Assembly (NCBI GenBank): GCA_036278715.1
Contig: DASUKN010000082.1
Coordinates: forward strand, 1-64,000
Reading direction: 5' to 3'
Source: Udaeobacter sp025935755
GTDB lineage: Bacteria; Verrucomicrobiota; Verrucomicrobiia; Chthoniobacterales; UBA10450
Length of the DNA stretch: 64,000 nucleotides
Below are positions 15,787-24,544 of this stretch, piece by piece; the stretch's first letter is position 1; the number at the start of each line of letters is the position of its first letter. The notes beneath the pieces are model-generated. The model saw only the letters and a program-made list of their open reading frames with translations, was not told the DNA's origin and searched no databases. The translations under genes were made by a program, and so were the position numbers.

Positions 15787-18069
15787 ATGGGCTTGGGCAT
15801 CACCGGCAGCCTGGATCAACGGACAAATTCAATCCGGCACACGCCCCGGCGCGGCCAAATCTCGGTCCGTTCACGCGCGGCATTCTGTTTCTCCTGTTCC
15901 TTTTGTCGGAATTCTCCGGACTTGTGTATCAAGTCGTCTGGGTTCGGATGGCCTTCGCATCTTTCGGCGTCATCATCCAGGTGTTGTCGGTCGTTCTATC
16001 AATTTTCATGCTCGGATTGTCGTTAGGGGCATGGGCCGGCGGCCGGTCGGTTGCTTTGATTGCTCGCAAAACCGGGTGCTCCGCCCTGTTGTTTTACTCT
16101 GGAATAGAAGTGCTGATCGGAATCGGGGCGTTTGTCGTGCCGGCATTGTTCTCGATCGCAGGTAGTCTGCTTTTGTCCGCCGGCGAAGCCGATTCCACGC
16201 GTTACCTTTTTCTGTCTGCGGTCGCGCTAGGGCTTTCCATTCTGCCGTGGTGCATTTTCATGGGAGCGACTTTCCCGTTCATGATGGCGTTCGTGCGGGA
16301 AAACGATCATCGCAACATGGACAACTTCAGTTTTCTTTACGTGGCGAACGTTCTCGGCGCGATGTCCGGCGCGTTGCTGAGTGTGTTTGTATTGGTGGAG
16401 TTGCTCGGTTTCCGTCACACACTTTGGGTAGCAGCAGCGAGCAATTTCACGGCCGCGGCGATCTCGGCATTCCTCGCATTGCGCAGTAGCAGTCATAATC
16501 GTGCGACAACGAACGCGAAAGACATCTCTCCAGCAGTGCGGCCAATTTCCCGGGCACAGCGCGATCGTCGCTTCTTTCTGTTACTACTGTTTTTGACAGG
16601 ATTCACAGCCCTCGCAATGGAAGTCGTGTCGACGCGAGCATTCACACCTGTGTTGAAAACACAGGTCTATTCGTTTGCACTGATTCTCTTCGTATCTGGC
16701 GGCGACTTTTTGCGGATCGTGTCTTTACCGCCGCGATCTCCACACAAATTCGGTGCGTTCAGTTGCAGTTTTGCTGTCGATCGTTTCAGTGGCGGTGTTT
16801 CTTCCGATCATATTCAGCGATCTGCGGCTGTTCGTTAGGCCATCGGAGACGATGGCCAGGTGGGGCGGCGCAGTGGTGCTTTTAAGCATTACCCCATTTT
16901 GCGCTGGTTTAGGTTATCTGACTCCACGCCTGATCGATAGCTACGCCTTGGGAGATCCAGCAGCGGCCGGGCGTGCGTACGCGATAAATGTGCTCGGCTG
17001 CATTGTCGGTTCCACTCGTTGCGTCCGACCTGTTGTTGCCGTGGATCGGAGAACGGTTCGGCCTGGTCTTTCTCGGCGCGCCTTTTGTTTTGCTACTGAT
17101 ATTCAGCGCCGCATCTCTCCCGGTGTGGTATCGATGGATGAACGCCGCGATCTCGATGGCGTTGATGGTCTGGTCGCTCGGGTACTCCGTCGATTTTGCC
17201 CGGCTGATCAAGCGGAATTCTGATCACACGGAAATCCGTCGCGATTACGCTGCGTCCGTCGTTTCCAGCGGGCAGGGCCTTCAGAAACAACTTTACGTAA
17301 ACGGCATAGTCATGACTCTGCTTGTGCCCGCGACCAAATTCATGGCGCATTTGCCGTTGGCGTTGCATCAAGGCAAACCGAACTCGGTACTAATCATCTG
17401 TTTTGGAATGGGCACCACGTACAGATCGGCTCTGAGTTGGAACATCGAAACAACCGCAGTGGAATTGATACCGAGCGTCAAAGAGGCATTCGGGTTTTAT
17501 CATGCCGACGCGCTACAGGTGCTCAAAAATCCAAAGGGCCAAATCGTCATTGATGACGGGCGGCGATTCCTGAATCGGACACGTGAAAAGTTCGACGTGA
17601 TCGTGATCGATCCGCCTCCGCCACTCGAAGCGGCGGGGTCGAGCCTGCTGTACTCGGAGGAATTCTATTGGCCACCTAGGTTCCATCCGGATCGCCGGAA
17701 TCGCGGCAAGCGGTGTTTCGGTCCCTTGTGAATTCGTTCAGATTCGTTCGCTGCTTCGTTTCGATAGGCGATTTGGGCCTGCACGTGCTTGCTTCTGAGG
17801 AACCAATCTCCAATGTCTCCACTGAGCAGATAGCCGCGCGAATGCCCGTCCGAGCCAGTCTGGATTTGGTAGAATGGACGCCTTCAAAAGAACCGGCCAG
17901 CTACGTTAACGAACTCTTGTCAAGGGAAGTCCGCGTCGATTCGCTTTTGAATGCTGACGCCGCTGTTCGAATCACTGACGATCATCCGTATAACGAAATT
18001 ATTTTTTGGGGAACCACGTGCATTGACCTGCGGCGCTTGGGGTTCAGATACAACGGTGTTGCTCCTTGA
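15787..18069 (+). pseudogene. Decayed MFS-fused spermidine synthase-like gene
   Basis: One coding unit of a membrane protein fused to a spermidine-synthase-like methyltransferase fold, now in pieces. The pieces are 15903-16690 (membrane helices, SEFSGLVYQVVWVRMAF), about 16690-17006 in the next frame (LTPRLIDSYALG, AYAINVLGC), about 17006-17660 in the third frame (PLVASDLLLPWIGE; synthase part with VDPPPPLEAAGSSLLYSEEFY), and 17680-18069 in the second frame again (SLVNSFRFVRCFVS, DDHPYNEIIFW). There are at least two frameshifts, near 16690 and 17006, and a frameshift with probable loss of tens of bases near 17660-17680, since the strand after EEFY is missing. No good start codon precedes the first piece in frame. 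Neighbouring genes are intact, so real decay is more likely than sequencing error. Confidence 0.82.
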
Positions 18070-18105
18070 GGTTGCCGGGGGCTGTCGGTTCCGTAAACTC
18101 GGCGT

Positions 18106-19539
18106 ATGGCCGGACAGGGAATGCAGCAGAGGCAAAGCCTCGCGTTGCAGCAAGTTTTATCTCCGCAGCTGCAACAGAGTCTGCTCATTCTGCAGACGCC
18201 GCTGCTCGAGCTGCGCAACCTCGTTCAACAGGAGATGGAAACAAATCCTGTGCTGGAAGAATTGCCGGAGGATTCAGCCTCTAATGAACGCAGCGAGACT
18301 GAAGCCTCAGCCGACGAGAATTTTAAGGATGAGTTCGAGAAACTGGCGAGCCTTGATGAGGAATGGCGTGATTACATGGCCCAGTCGGCCAACTCGAGTT
18401 TCGATGGCCGGCGCCCTTCCAGAGAAGCAGACGAAAAGCGTCAGTTCCTGTTCGATTCCATTCCAGTCCAGGAAACACTTCAGCAAAATCTCATGGCGCA
18501 ACTGAACCAGACCCTGCTCAGCGCCGATGACCGAAAAGCTGCGGAGCTGATCATTGGTAACATTGACGACGACGGATTTCTCCAAAGCACCACGGAAGAA
18601 ATGGCATTGAATTCAGGAATTCCGCAGGAGGACTTCGAGAGGGTTATTGGATTGATCCAAACTTTTTATCCTGCGGGAGTTGGCGCGCGTGATCTGCGCG
18701 AATGTCTATTGATCCAGCTCGGACGACAGGGAAAGGAACACAGCCTCGAGCACCGGATCGTATCGGAGCACATGGACGACCTGGGGAAACATCGCTTTGT
18801 GGAGATCGCGCGCCGAATGGCAATCGGCGCCGACGAGGTACAAAAGGCCGCCGACAACATCGCGCGATTGAACCCTCGCCCTGGCCAGATTTTCGCTGCA
18901 GCGCCGCAGAATTATGTGTTGCCGGACGTGATCGTGGAAAAGGTCGACGGCGAATATCAGATTTCGTTCAACAACGAACAGATTCCCCATCTGCGGATCA
19001 GTAATTTGTATAAGGACATCATTGGATCCGGCGACGTGCAGACCAGCGACGTGAAAGATTATATCCGGGACAAGATCCGCAGCGGCAAATTCCTGATCCG
19101 CTCGATCCATCAACGGCAGCAAACAATTATGAACATCGCGCAGCAGATCGTTTCACGGCAGCGCGATTTCCTCGAACACGGCGCATCACATTTGAAGCCG
19201 ATGACAATGGCAGAAGTTGCCGACGCCGTGGGCGTGCATGAGACGACGGTTAGCCGCGCGGTGTCCGGCAAATACATGGCCACACCGCAGGGAGTTTTCG
19301 AGATGAAATATTTCTTCACAGGCGGGTATCAGACTGCGACTGGCGAATCACTGAGCAACACCAGCGTGAAACAAGCCGTTCTGGACCTCGTGAAGCATGA
19401 GAGCGGCAGCGCACCGTTGAGTGATCACGAGATCGTGGAGATTTTAAGCGAGCGCGGTATTCCAATCGCACGACGCACCGTCGCCAAGTATCGCAGCGAG
19501 TTAAACATTCTGCCCAGTCATATGCGGCGGAAATATTAA
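18106..19539 (+). CDS. rpoN: RNA polymerase sigma-54 factor
   Basis: Sigma-54 binds -24/-12 promoters and needs an AAA+ activator to start transcription. Seen: region I rich in Gln and Leu (QRQSLALQQVLSPQLQQSLLILQ), an acidic region II, the core-binding domain (about residues 115-300), the helix-turn-helix (MAEVADAVGVHETTVSRAVSGKY split around 365-390) and the RpoN box ARRTVAKYR near residue 455. The 477 residues are normal. It follows the decayed synthase gene by 36 bases, and the LOG gene follows by 28. No sigma-54 activator or obvious -24/-12 site was recognised in the window. Confidence 0.97.
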   Translation: MAGQGMQQRQSLALQQVLSPQLQQSLLILQTPLLELRNLVQQEMETNPVLEELPEDSASNERSETEASADENFKDEFEKLASLDEEWRDYMAQSANSSFDGRRPSREADEKRQFLFDSIPVQETLQQNLMAQLNQTLLSADDRKAAELIIGNIDDDGFLQSTTEEMALNSGIPQEDFERVIGLIQTFYPAGVGARDLRECLLIQLGRQGKEHSLEHRIVSEHMDDLGKHRFVEIARRMAIGADEVQKAADNIARLNPRPGQIFAAAPQNYVLPDVIVEKVDGEYQISFNNEQIPHLRISNLYKDIIGSGDVQTSDVKDYIRDKIRSGKFLIRSIHQRQQTIMNIAQQIVSRQRDFLEHGASHLKPMTMAEVADAVGVHETTVSRAVSGKYMATPQGVFEMKYFFTGGYQTATGESLSNTSVKQAVLDLVKHESGSAPLSDHEIVEILSERGIPIARRTVAKYRSELNILPSHMRRKY

Positions 19540-19567
19540 AGTGCTGTGGTGCGGCTGTTGAACGTTA

Positions 19568-20380
19568 ATGGCAACTGAAACCCAGATCGATCCCACACCG
19601 GCTTTGGCGGTGGCGCCGGTTATTACTCCGGCAGAGCGCGCCGACGAAGTATTTCTTGAAGGCCCGAACTCGCGAATCGCGGAGTTCTGCACGTTGATGC
19701 GGGTCATGCGCGATTTCCTTCGCGGATATCGCGCTCTTCATTTTGTTGGCCCTTGCGTAACCGTGTTCGGCTCCGCGCGAATTAAACCTGGCGATCCGCA
19801 CTACGAACTGGCGATGAAAATGGGCGCGGCGATCGCCCGGCTCGGATTTACAGTCATGACCGGCGGTGGGCCCGGCATTATGGAGGCGGCCAACCGCGGC
19901 GCGAAAGAGGCTGGCGGCCGTTCCGTTGGCTGCAACATCGAGCTGCCCTTCGAACAGTCATCCAACAGATATCTCGATCGCTGTATTCGGTTGCACTATT
20001 TTTTCGTTCGCAAAGCGCTGCTGATAAAATATTCCTACGCTTTCGTCGTTATGCCGGGCGGCGTCGGCACGCTGGATGAGCTTTTTGAGGCGCTCACGCT
20101 GATTCAGAACGGGAAGATCAAAAATTTTCCGATCGTGATCATGGGAACCGATTACTGGAGACACTTGATCGATTTTATCGAGGAAATGGCTCAGCGCGGC
20201 AAAATCAGTGCGTCGGATTTAGGACTGATTTATGCCACCGATTCTGTTGAAGAAGCCATCGCCCATATTCGCAGCAAGGCGATTGAGCAATTTGGTCTCA
20301 GGCGCGTCGCACACATGCGTCGCCACTTTCCATGGCTTGGGGAGCGCGGCTTTCCGGCCAAAGGTCCGGAAATTTGTTAA
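19568..20380 (+). CDS. LOG family protein (cytokinin riboside monophosphate phosphoribohydrolase-like)
   Basis: Members of this Rossmann-fold family remove ribose 5-phosphate from adenine-type nucleotides. Seen: VTVFGSARI, GGGPGIMEAANRGA (about residues 98-111) and PGGVGTLDELFE (about 162-173), the two family motifs. The 270 residues include an N-terminal extension of about 50, typical of the longer type also annotated TIGR00730. The true substrate in bacteria is often AMP. The gene follows rpoN and precedes a small lipoprotein-like gene. Confidence 0.92.
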   Translation: MATETQIDPTPALAVAPVITPAERADEVFLEGPNSRIAEFCTLMRVMRDFLRGYRALHFVGPCVTVFGSARIKPGDPHYELAMKMGAAIARLGFTVMTGGGPGIMEAANRGAKEAGGRSVGCNIELPFEQSSNRYLDRCIRLHYFFVRKALLIKYSYAFVVMPGGVGTLDELFEALTLIQNGKIKNFPIVIMGTDYWRHLIDFIEEMAQRGKISASDLGLIYATDSVEEAIAHIRSKAIEQFGLRRVAHMRRHFPWLGERGFPAKGPEIC

Positions 20381-20406
20381 TCTCGCCGCGGACTGGAAAG
20401 CGTTCC

Positions 20407-20571
20407 ATGGCGATAAGCGTTCGCAAAACCCGCGTGCTGCTCAGTTTACTCGTTGCCGGATTGCTTTGTAGTTGCAGTACCGCAGGGACCAGCAGCACGA
20501 GAACCCAACCGGACGCCCAGCCTCAAACACAACCGCACGCGTCAGCCCCGCTTCGGCCGGGTCACAACTGA
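20407..20571 (+). CDS. Small lipoprotein-like peptide
   Basis: A 54-residue frame starting at the ATG at 20407. It has a basic start, a hydrophobic segment (LLSLLVAGLLC) and a cysteine pair CSC that could serve as a lipobox, although the residue before the second Cys region is not canonical. The rest is rich in Gln, Pro, Thr and Ala and is probably disordered. It lies 26 bases after the LOG gene. It may be a real small envelope lipoprotein; no family is recognised. Confidence 0.45.
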   Translation: MAISVRKTRVLLSLLVAGLLCSCSTAGTSSTRTQPDAQPQTQPHASAPLRPGHN

Positions 20572-20587
20572 TTCGTTAGGAAAGCCA

Positions 20588-21517
20588 TCAGGCTCTCAGT
20601 TTAGGTCGCCGCGAAAGCAATGGGCAAGTCGGCGGAACAATTAGCGAGATCGCCTCAGGCACGGCTTCATAGCGGACTGTCGACAGACGCAATGGTTCAC
20701 CATCCACGTTGACGGGAATTACTTCTTCAGAATGCACTTCCAGCCAGGGTGTTTGCCAATATGAGATATACTCGCCATCCGATGGCAACTGTTGCAATTC
20801 ACGCGCCGCGGCAAGCAACGCCGTCGCCGACATCTGACGAACGACGAGCACATCCAGCAAACCGTCATCGACATACGCTCGCGGAGCGACTTGGATACCG
20901 CCGCCCGTCTGGCGCCCGTTTCCAACAATTGCCACGAGCCCACTCCCAATAATTTCCCGGCCCGGCAAGATAAGGGTTCCTTCATAATGATGGAGGCTGA
21001 TTGCCAGAATTGCACCCATCACAGTGTAGGCGGCCGGACCAAGCAGGCGTTTCAGTTCCGGTGACGTAGTTGCAGTGATCTCCGCACCGAAGCCGGAGCT
21101 GGCTGCGTTGAGAAACCAATGATCGTTGGCTTTGCCAAGGTCGACTGGCACCCCCTCGCCTCTCATACAGAGCGCCAGCGCCTTTGCCGGATCCCGTGGG
21201 ATACGGCTAGCGGTCGCGAAATCATTGGCGGTTCCGAGCGGCACTATTCCCATGGTCGGTCGCGCAGTCTCTGAAATGTCCATCAATCCGTTAAGGACCT
21301 CATTCAGGGTCCCGTCACCGCCGGCAGCAATGATCAAATCCACTTCGCCGGCTTCCGACACAAATCGATGCGCGTCTCCCTTCTCCCACGTCAGTCGCAC
21401 TTCGATCCGATGGCCCGCAGTTCGGTGCCGGGTGACCGCCGCCCGGAGGACATCGTTCCCTGCTACTTTACCGTTGATAATCAAACGGACCCTTTTGCTC
21501 TTTGCCCTGGTTTTCAT
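20588..21517 (-). CDS. Diacylglycerol kinase family lipid kinase (YegS/BmrU-like)
   Basis: A soluble lipid kinase that phosphorylates diacylglycerol or a related lipid. Seen: RVRLIINGKVAG at the start, the catalytic GGDGT motif in AAGGDGTLNEVLNGL (about residues 66-80), PLGTANDFA, and a C-terminal beta-domain with VNVDGEPLR. The 309 residues match the YegS/Rv2252/BmrU family. The start at 21517 (MKTRAKSKRV) is chosen for family length; no strong ribosome site is seen, and the frame is open a further 110 codons upstream. It is convergent with the small lipoprotein-like gene and divergent from the dehydrogenase. Confidence 0.9.
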   Translation of the reverse strand: MKTRAKSKRVRLIINGKVAGNDVLRAAVTRHRTAGHRIEVRLTWEKGDAHRFVSEAGEVDLIIAAGGDGTLNEVLNGLMDISETARPTMGIVPLGTANDFATASRIPRDPAKALALCMRGEGVPVDLGKANDHWFLNAASSGFGAEITATTSPELKRLLGPAAYTVMGAILAISLHHYEGTLILPGREIIGSGLVAIVGNGRQTGGGIQVAPRAYVDDGLLDVLVVRQMSATALLAAARELQQLPSDGEYISYWQTPWLEVHSEEVIPVNVDGEPLRLSTVRYEAVPEAISLIVPPTCPLLSRRPKLRA

Positions 21518-21655
21518 CGACAGCGCCGCGAGGACGTAAAAAGTGTTCGCCTTACACAATGAATCGGCAAGCCCGCCGATAAACGGCGGCCGCCCGCGAT
21601 GAAGTATTCGTTTCGGTTCTATTGTGATCGCGAGGCAAATCGCGGACATTGACCA

Positions 21656-22642
21656 GTGAACGTCGCAATCTTCAGCGCAAAAAAGTACGACCGTGAATTT
21701 CTGAGCGCGGCGAATGGTTCGTGTCACGAATTGCGATTTTTCGAGCCGCATCTGAATGAAGAGACTGTGGGTCTCGCCGCGGGATTCGACGTTGCGTGTG
21801 TATTTGTGAACGACCAGGTAAACGCTGCGGTGATCGCAAATCTGCATTCGTTAGGGGTGCGACTGATCGCGTTGCGCTGCGCTGGTTACAACAATGTCGA
21901 TCTCGGGGCGGCGAAGCAACAGGGTATCACGGTAGTGCGCGTTCCCGCTTACTCGCCTTACGCGGTAGCGGAGCACACGATCACGCTCATGCTGGCGCTC
22001 AACCGGAAAGTGCACCGCGCGTACAATCGGGTGCGCGAAGGCAATTTTGCTCTCGACGGGCTGATCGGGTTCGATGTGCACCGCAAAACAGTCGGCGTGA
22101 TCGGCACCGGACAAATTGGAACGGTAGTGGCGCAAATCCTTATCGGATTCGGTTGTTCGATTTTGGCGTTTGATCCGGTTCCCAATCCGACCTGTCATTC
22201 GCTCGGTGTGCAGTATGTGGAACTGAACGAACTATTAGCGCAATCAGACATCATCAGCTTGCATTGCCCGTTGACGCCGGAGAACGAACACATCATCAAT
22301 GATGCCGCGATCGCCAATATGAAGAACGGCGTCATGCTGATCAATACCAGTCGCGGCGCGCTTCTGGATACCGTTGCCATTGTCGATGCACTAAAGAGCG
22401 GCAAAATCGGTTATCTGGGTCTGGACGTATACGAAGAGGAAGAAGAAATCTTTTTTGAAGATCGTTCAGGGTTGATTCTCAGCGACGACGTCTTCGCACG
22501 GCTGCTGACATTTCCAAATGTAATCATCACCGGGCACCAGGCTTTCTTCACAAAGGAAGCTTTATTGAAGATCGCGGCAACGACGATCGACAACATCACC
22601 AGGTTCGAAAGCCATCAGCCGATCGAGAAGCTGGCCGGCTAA
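21656..22642 (+). CDS. ldhA: D-2-hydroxyacid dehydrogenase (D-lactate dehydrogenase type)
   Basis: A NAD-dependent enzyme that interconverts pyruvate and D-lactate or related acids. The start is GTG (VNVAIFSAKKYD). Seen: LRCAGYNNVDL with the substrate Arg/Asn region, the NAD fold GVIGTGQIG (about residues 145-153), LHCPLTPENEH, NTSRGALLDT with the catalytic Arg, DVYEEEEE with the catalytic Glu, and ITGHQAF with the catalytic His. The 328 residues and the EEEE stretch are typical of the fermentative LdhA/DdhD group, so the symbol is reasonable, but the substrate is inferred. Confidence 0.9.
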   Translation: MNVAIFSAKKYDREFLSAANGSCHELRFFEPHLNEETVGLAAGFDVACVFVNDQVNAAVIANLHSLGVRLIALRCAGYNNVDLGAAKQQGITVVRVPAYSPYAVAEHTITLMLALNRKVHRAYNRVREGNFALDGLIGFDVHRKTVGVIGTGQIGTVVAQILIGFGCSILAFDPVPNPTCHSLGVQYVELNELLAQSDIISLHCPLTPENEHIINDAAIANMKNGVMLINTSRGALLDTVAIVDALKSGKIGYLGLDVYEEEEEIFFEDRSGLILSDDVFARLLTFPNVIITGHQAFFTKEALLKIAATTIDNITRFESHQPIEKLAG

Positions 22643-22773
22643 TTCCGATGCAACCGAGAAAAACGGCAGCATCTGAGCGCGAGGTTAAAAGTTCCCCGTT
22701 TTGCCTGGGAAAAATGCGTGGCAGTGTGGGCGGCATACCCGCGGTGGATGTTGCTTCCGCGAAGAGTTTGTAA

Positions 22774-23409
22774 ATGGACACCAGAATTGTGGCCGGAATG
22801 ATCGCCGCATTTGCCTTTTCCAGTGCGCTCGTTAGCGCGGACCAGCAACGGCTGCATTTCGACGTGCCAGCGAAAGAATCTGCCAAGGCGGATGAACTGG
22901 CCAGCCAGCTCGCGAAGCTTTCACGCAGAGTGGATGCGAAGGAAGCGAAGCTCCTGGCAGATTGCGCTTATGCGACAGTGGCGCAATTAAGGGAGGAATA
23001 TCGGCCTTTTGGCACGCCGATCTTTAACAATTTTCTCGTTTATCACGGCCTTAAAAAGCGCGGCTATTGTTATCAATGGAGCGAGGACCTGCTCATCGCA
23101 CTGGACAAGCTCAAACTCAAGACCCTTGAACTCCACTGGGGTGACACCTACCGCGACACATGGCGCGAGAACAATTGCCTGGTCGTAACGGGGAAAGGAC
23201 AACCGTTTGAGCGCGGGATGATCCTCGAGTGCTGGCGGCACTTTGGGCATCTCCGCTGGAACCTCGTTCCGTCAGATCAGGACCCTTACTACGAGAACAC
23301 CGAATGGGCGGAGAAGATCCGCGCACGCGCAGCTGCCAAATCTTCGCGGACTGGTCATGGTGTTGCATTGCAGACCAAAGTCGCGCCAACGAGCCACTCA
23401 CGGGATTAA
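22774..23409 (+). CDS. Secreted protein of unknown function
   Basis: A 211-residue protein with a signal peptide (IAAFAFSSALVSAD, about residues 9-22). The central part, FGTPIFNNFLVYHGLKKRG followed by YCYQWSEDLL and LELHWGDTYRD, looks like a compact, probably conserved domain with many aromatic residues. The C-terminal 25 residues are low complexity and may be repeat-derived (TKVAPTSHSRD runs into intergenic repeat). I do not recognise the family. No operon partner: the next gene is a ZIP transporter about 245 bases on. Confidence 0.72.
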   Translation: MDTRIVAGMIAAFAFSSALVSADQQRLHFDVPAKESAKADELASQLAKLSRRVDAKEAKLLADCAYATVAQLREEYRPFGTPIFNNFLVYHGLKKRGYCYQWSEDLLIALDKLKLKTLELHWGDTYRDTWRENNCLVVTGKGQPFERGMILECWRHFGHLRWNLVPSDQDPYYENTEWAEKIRARAAAKSSRTGHGVALQTKVAPTSHSRD

Positions 23410-23433
23410 CGTTCACTGCCGCAAAGGTGCTTC

Positions 23434-23550
23434 CGGGGAGCGCGAGCGCCTCGCTCGCTTGTTTCGGCGCCCCCGCGGAAACTGCCTAAAGCCGCCTCGA
23501 ACGTCTTGGAGGCTACGTTGCAGCTTCGCATCGCTCAGAATGACATATAA
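23434..23550. repeat. Intergenic repeats (GGGGAGCGCGAGCGCC and a degraded GTCATTC-family end)
   Basis: The first part (TTCCGGGGAGCGCGAGC...) has a near copy at 27399-27452 before the agmatine deiminase gene. The second part ends CATCGCTCAGAATGACAT, the degraded right end of the GTCATTCCGAGC family. Confidence 0.7.
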
Positions 23551-23653
23551 GGTGCTGCGTCATGCATCGCGTCGATCATTTCCGTTTTCGTAAGACGCGT
23601 ACTACTCCGTCGAACTATTGTACCGTGCCGCGTTGCTACCGATTCTTCGTCTA

Positions 23654-24412
23654 ATGGCCAACACGCTCTGGCAGGTCATCGCCGCTTACATTTTCGCTGT
23701 CGCCGGCGGATCGATCAGTGCATCACTGCGGCTTAAGCACAAGCCGCTTTGTGCACTCATCAGCTTCGCAGCAGGAACTCTACTCGGCGTAACGTTGTTT
23801 GCGATCTTCCCGGAGAGTTTTTCCGCGTGCCCATGGTGGGCGGTTGTACTGGCGCTAATCACAGGCTATGCGCTTTTCTTTCTTATCAGCAAACATGTCC
23901 ATCATGTTTGCCCTGCTTGCGCAGCCAGTCATTTTGACGCTGACGCCACGCGGCATTTTAGCGAAATTGCTACTGCGCTGATCATCGCTTTGGCAATTCA
24001 TAGCATGACGGATGGTTTAGCTTTGGGAATTCAAGGCGAAGCGGCTGCGAGCGGTGCTGCAAAGTGGTCGCTGTTCTCTGCTCTGTGCATCCACAAAATT
24101 CCTGAAGGTCTCGCGCTCGGCAGTCTTTTGATCGGAGCAGGATTCAGCCGCTCATCCGCAGTGGGATGGGTGGCAGCGGTTGAATCCACAACACTCCTCG
24201 GCGGTGTTATCGGCTATCTTTTTCTAACGAACATCTCCACCTTATGGTTAGGCTTGATTATGGCCCACGTCGGCGGCGGGTTCGTTTACCTCGCAGTGCA
24301 CGCTGTGCTTGGCGAAATGTTAAAGCACGGAAAAAAACTGGTCCTCACAAGCTTCGCACTGGGAATCGTGCTGATCGCCATTTTGAATATCGGATTGCGA
24401 ATAGTTGGCTAG
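23654..24412 (+). CDS. ZIP family metal transporter
   Basis: An inner-membrane importer for zinc or other divalent metals. The ATG at 23654 starts a protein of 252 residues with about eight membrane helices. Seen: the family metal-site helices HSMTDGLALGIQ (TM4) and HKIPEGLALG (TM5, HxxxE), and a His/Cys-rich loop HVHHVCPACAASHFDADATRH between TM3 and TM4 that may bind metal. Specificity cannot be told. No Zur or other regulator is adjacent. Confidence 0.9.
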   Translation: MANTLWQVIAAYIFAVAGGSISASLRLKHKPLCALISFAAGTLLGVTLFAIFPESFSACPWWAVVLALITGYALFFLISKHVHHVCPACAASHFDADATRHFSEIATALIIALAIHSMTDGLALGIQGEAAASGAAKWSLFSALCIHKIPEGLALGSLLIGAGFSRSSAVGWVAAVESTTLLGGVIGYLFLTNISTLWLGLIMAHVGGGFVYLAVHAVLGEMLKHGKKLVLTSFALGIVLIAILNIGLRIVG

Positions 24413-24424
24413 CGCAGGCGCTTT

Positions 24425-24535
24425 CGGGGTACAGGCTGCCGGCCTGTAGTTGCCGGCAATTGCCCCATGCCCCATTTGCCCAGTCGCGGCAAGCTGCCGC
24501 GACTTAGAGGCTGGCAGCCTGTGCTCCCCGGAATA
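24425..24535. repeat. Inverted repeat pair before lysA
   Basis: The left arm GTACAGGCTGCCGGCC and the right arm GGCTGGCAGCCTGTGC are inverted copies about 75 bases apart; smaller hairpins such as GTCGCGGCA-AGC-TGCCGCGAC lie between them. The unit ends ten bases before the lysA start. Confidence 0.75.
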
Positions 24536-24544
24536 GATTCGCGC

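Noticed and set aside
15787..18069. Frameshifts explained as general poor sequence quality
   Set aside because: Dozens of long housekeeping genes in the same window are intact; lesions cluster in two dispensable-looking genes. Read-level checking would still be decisive.
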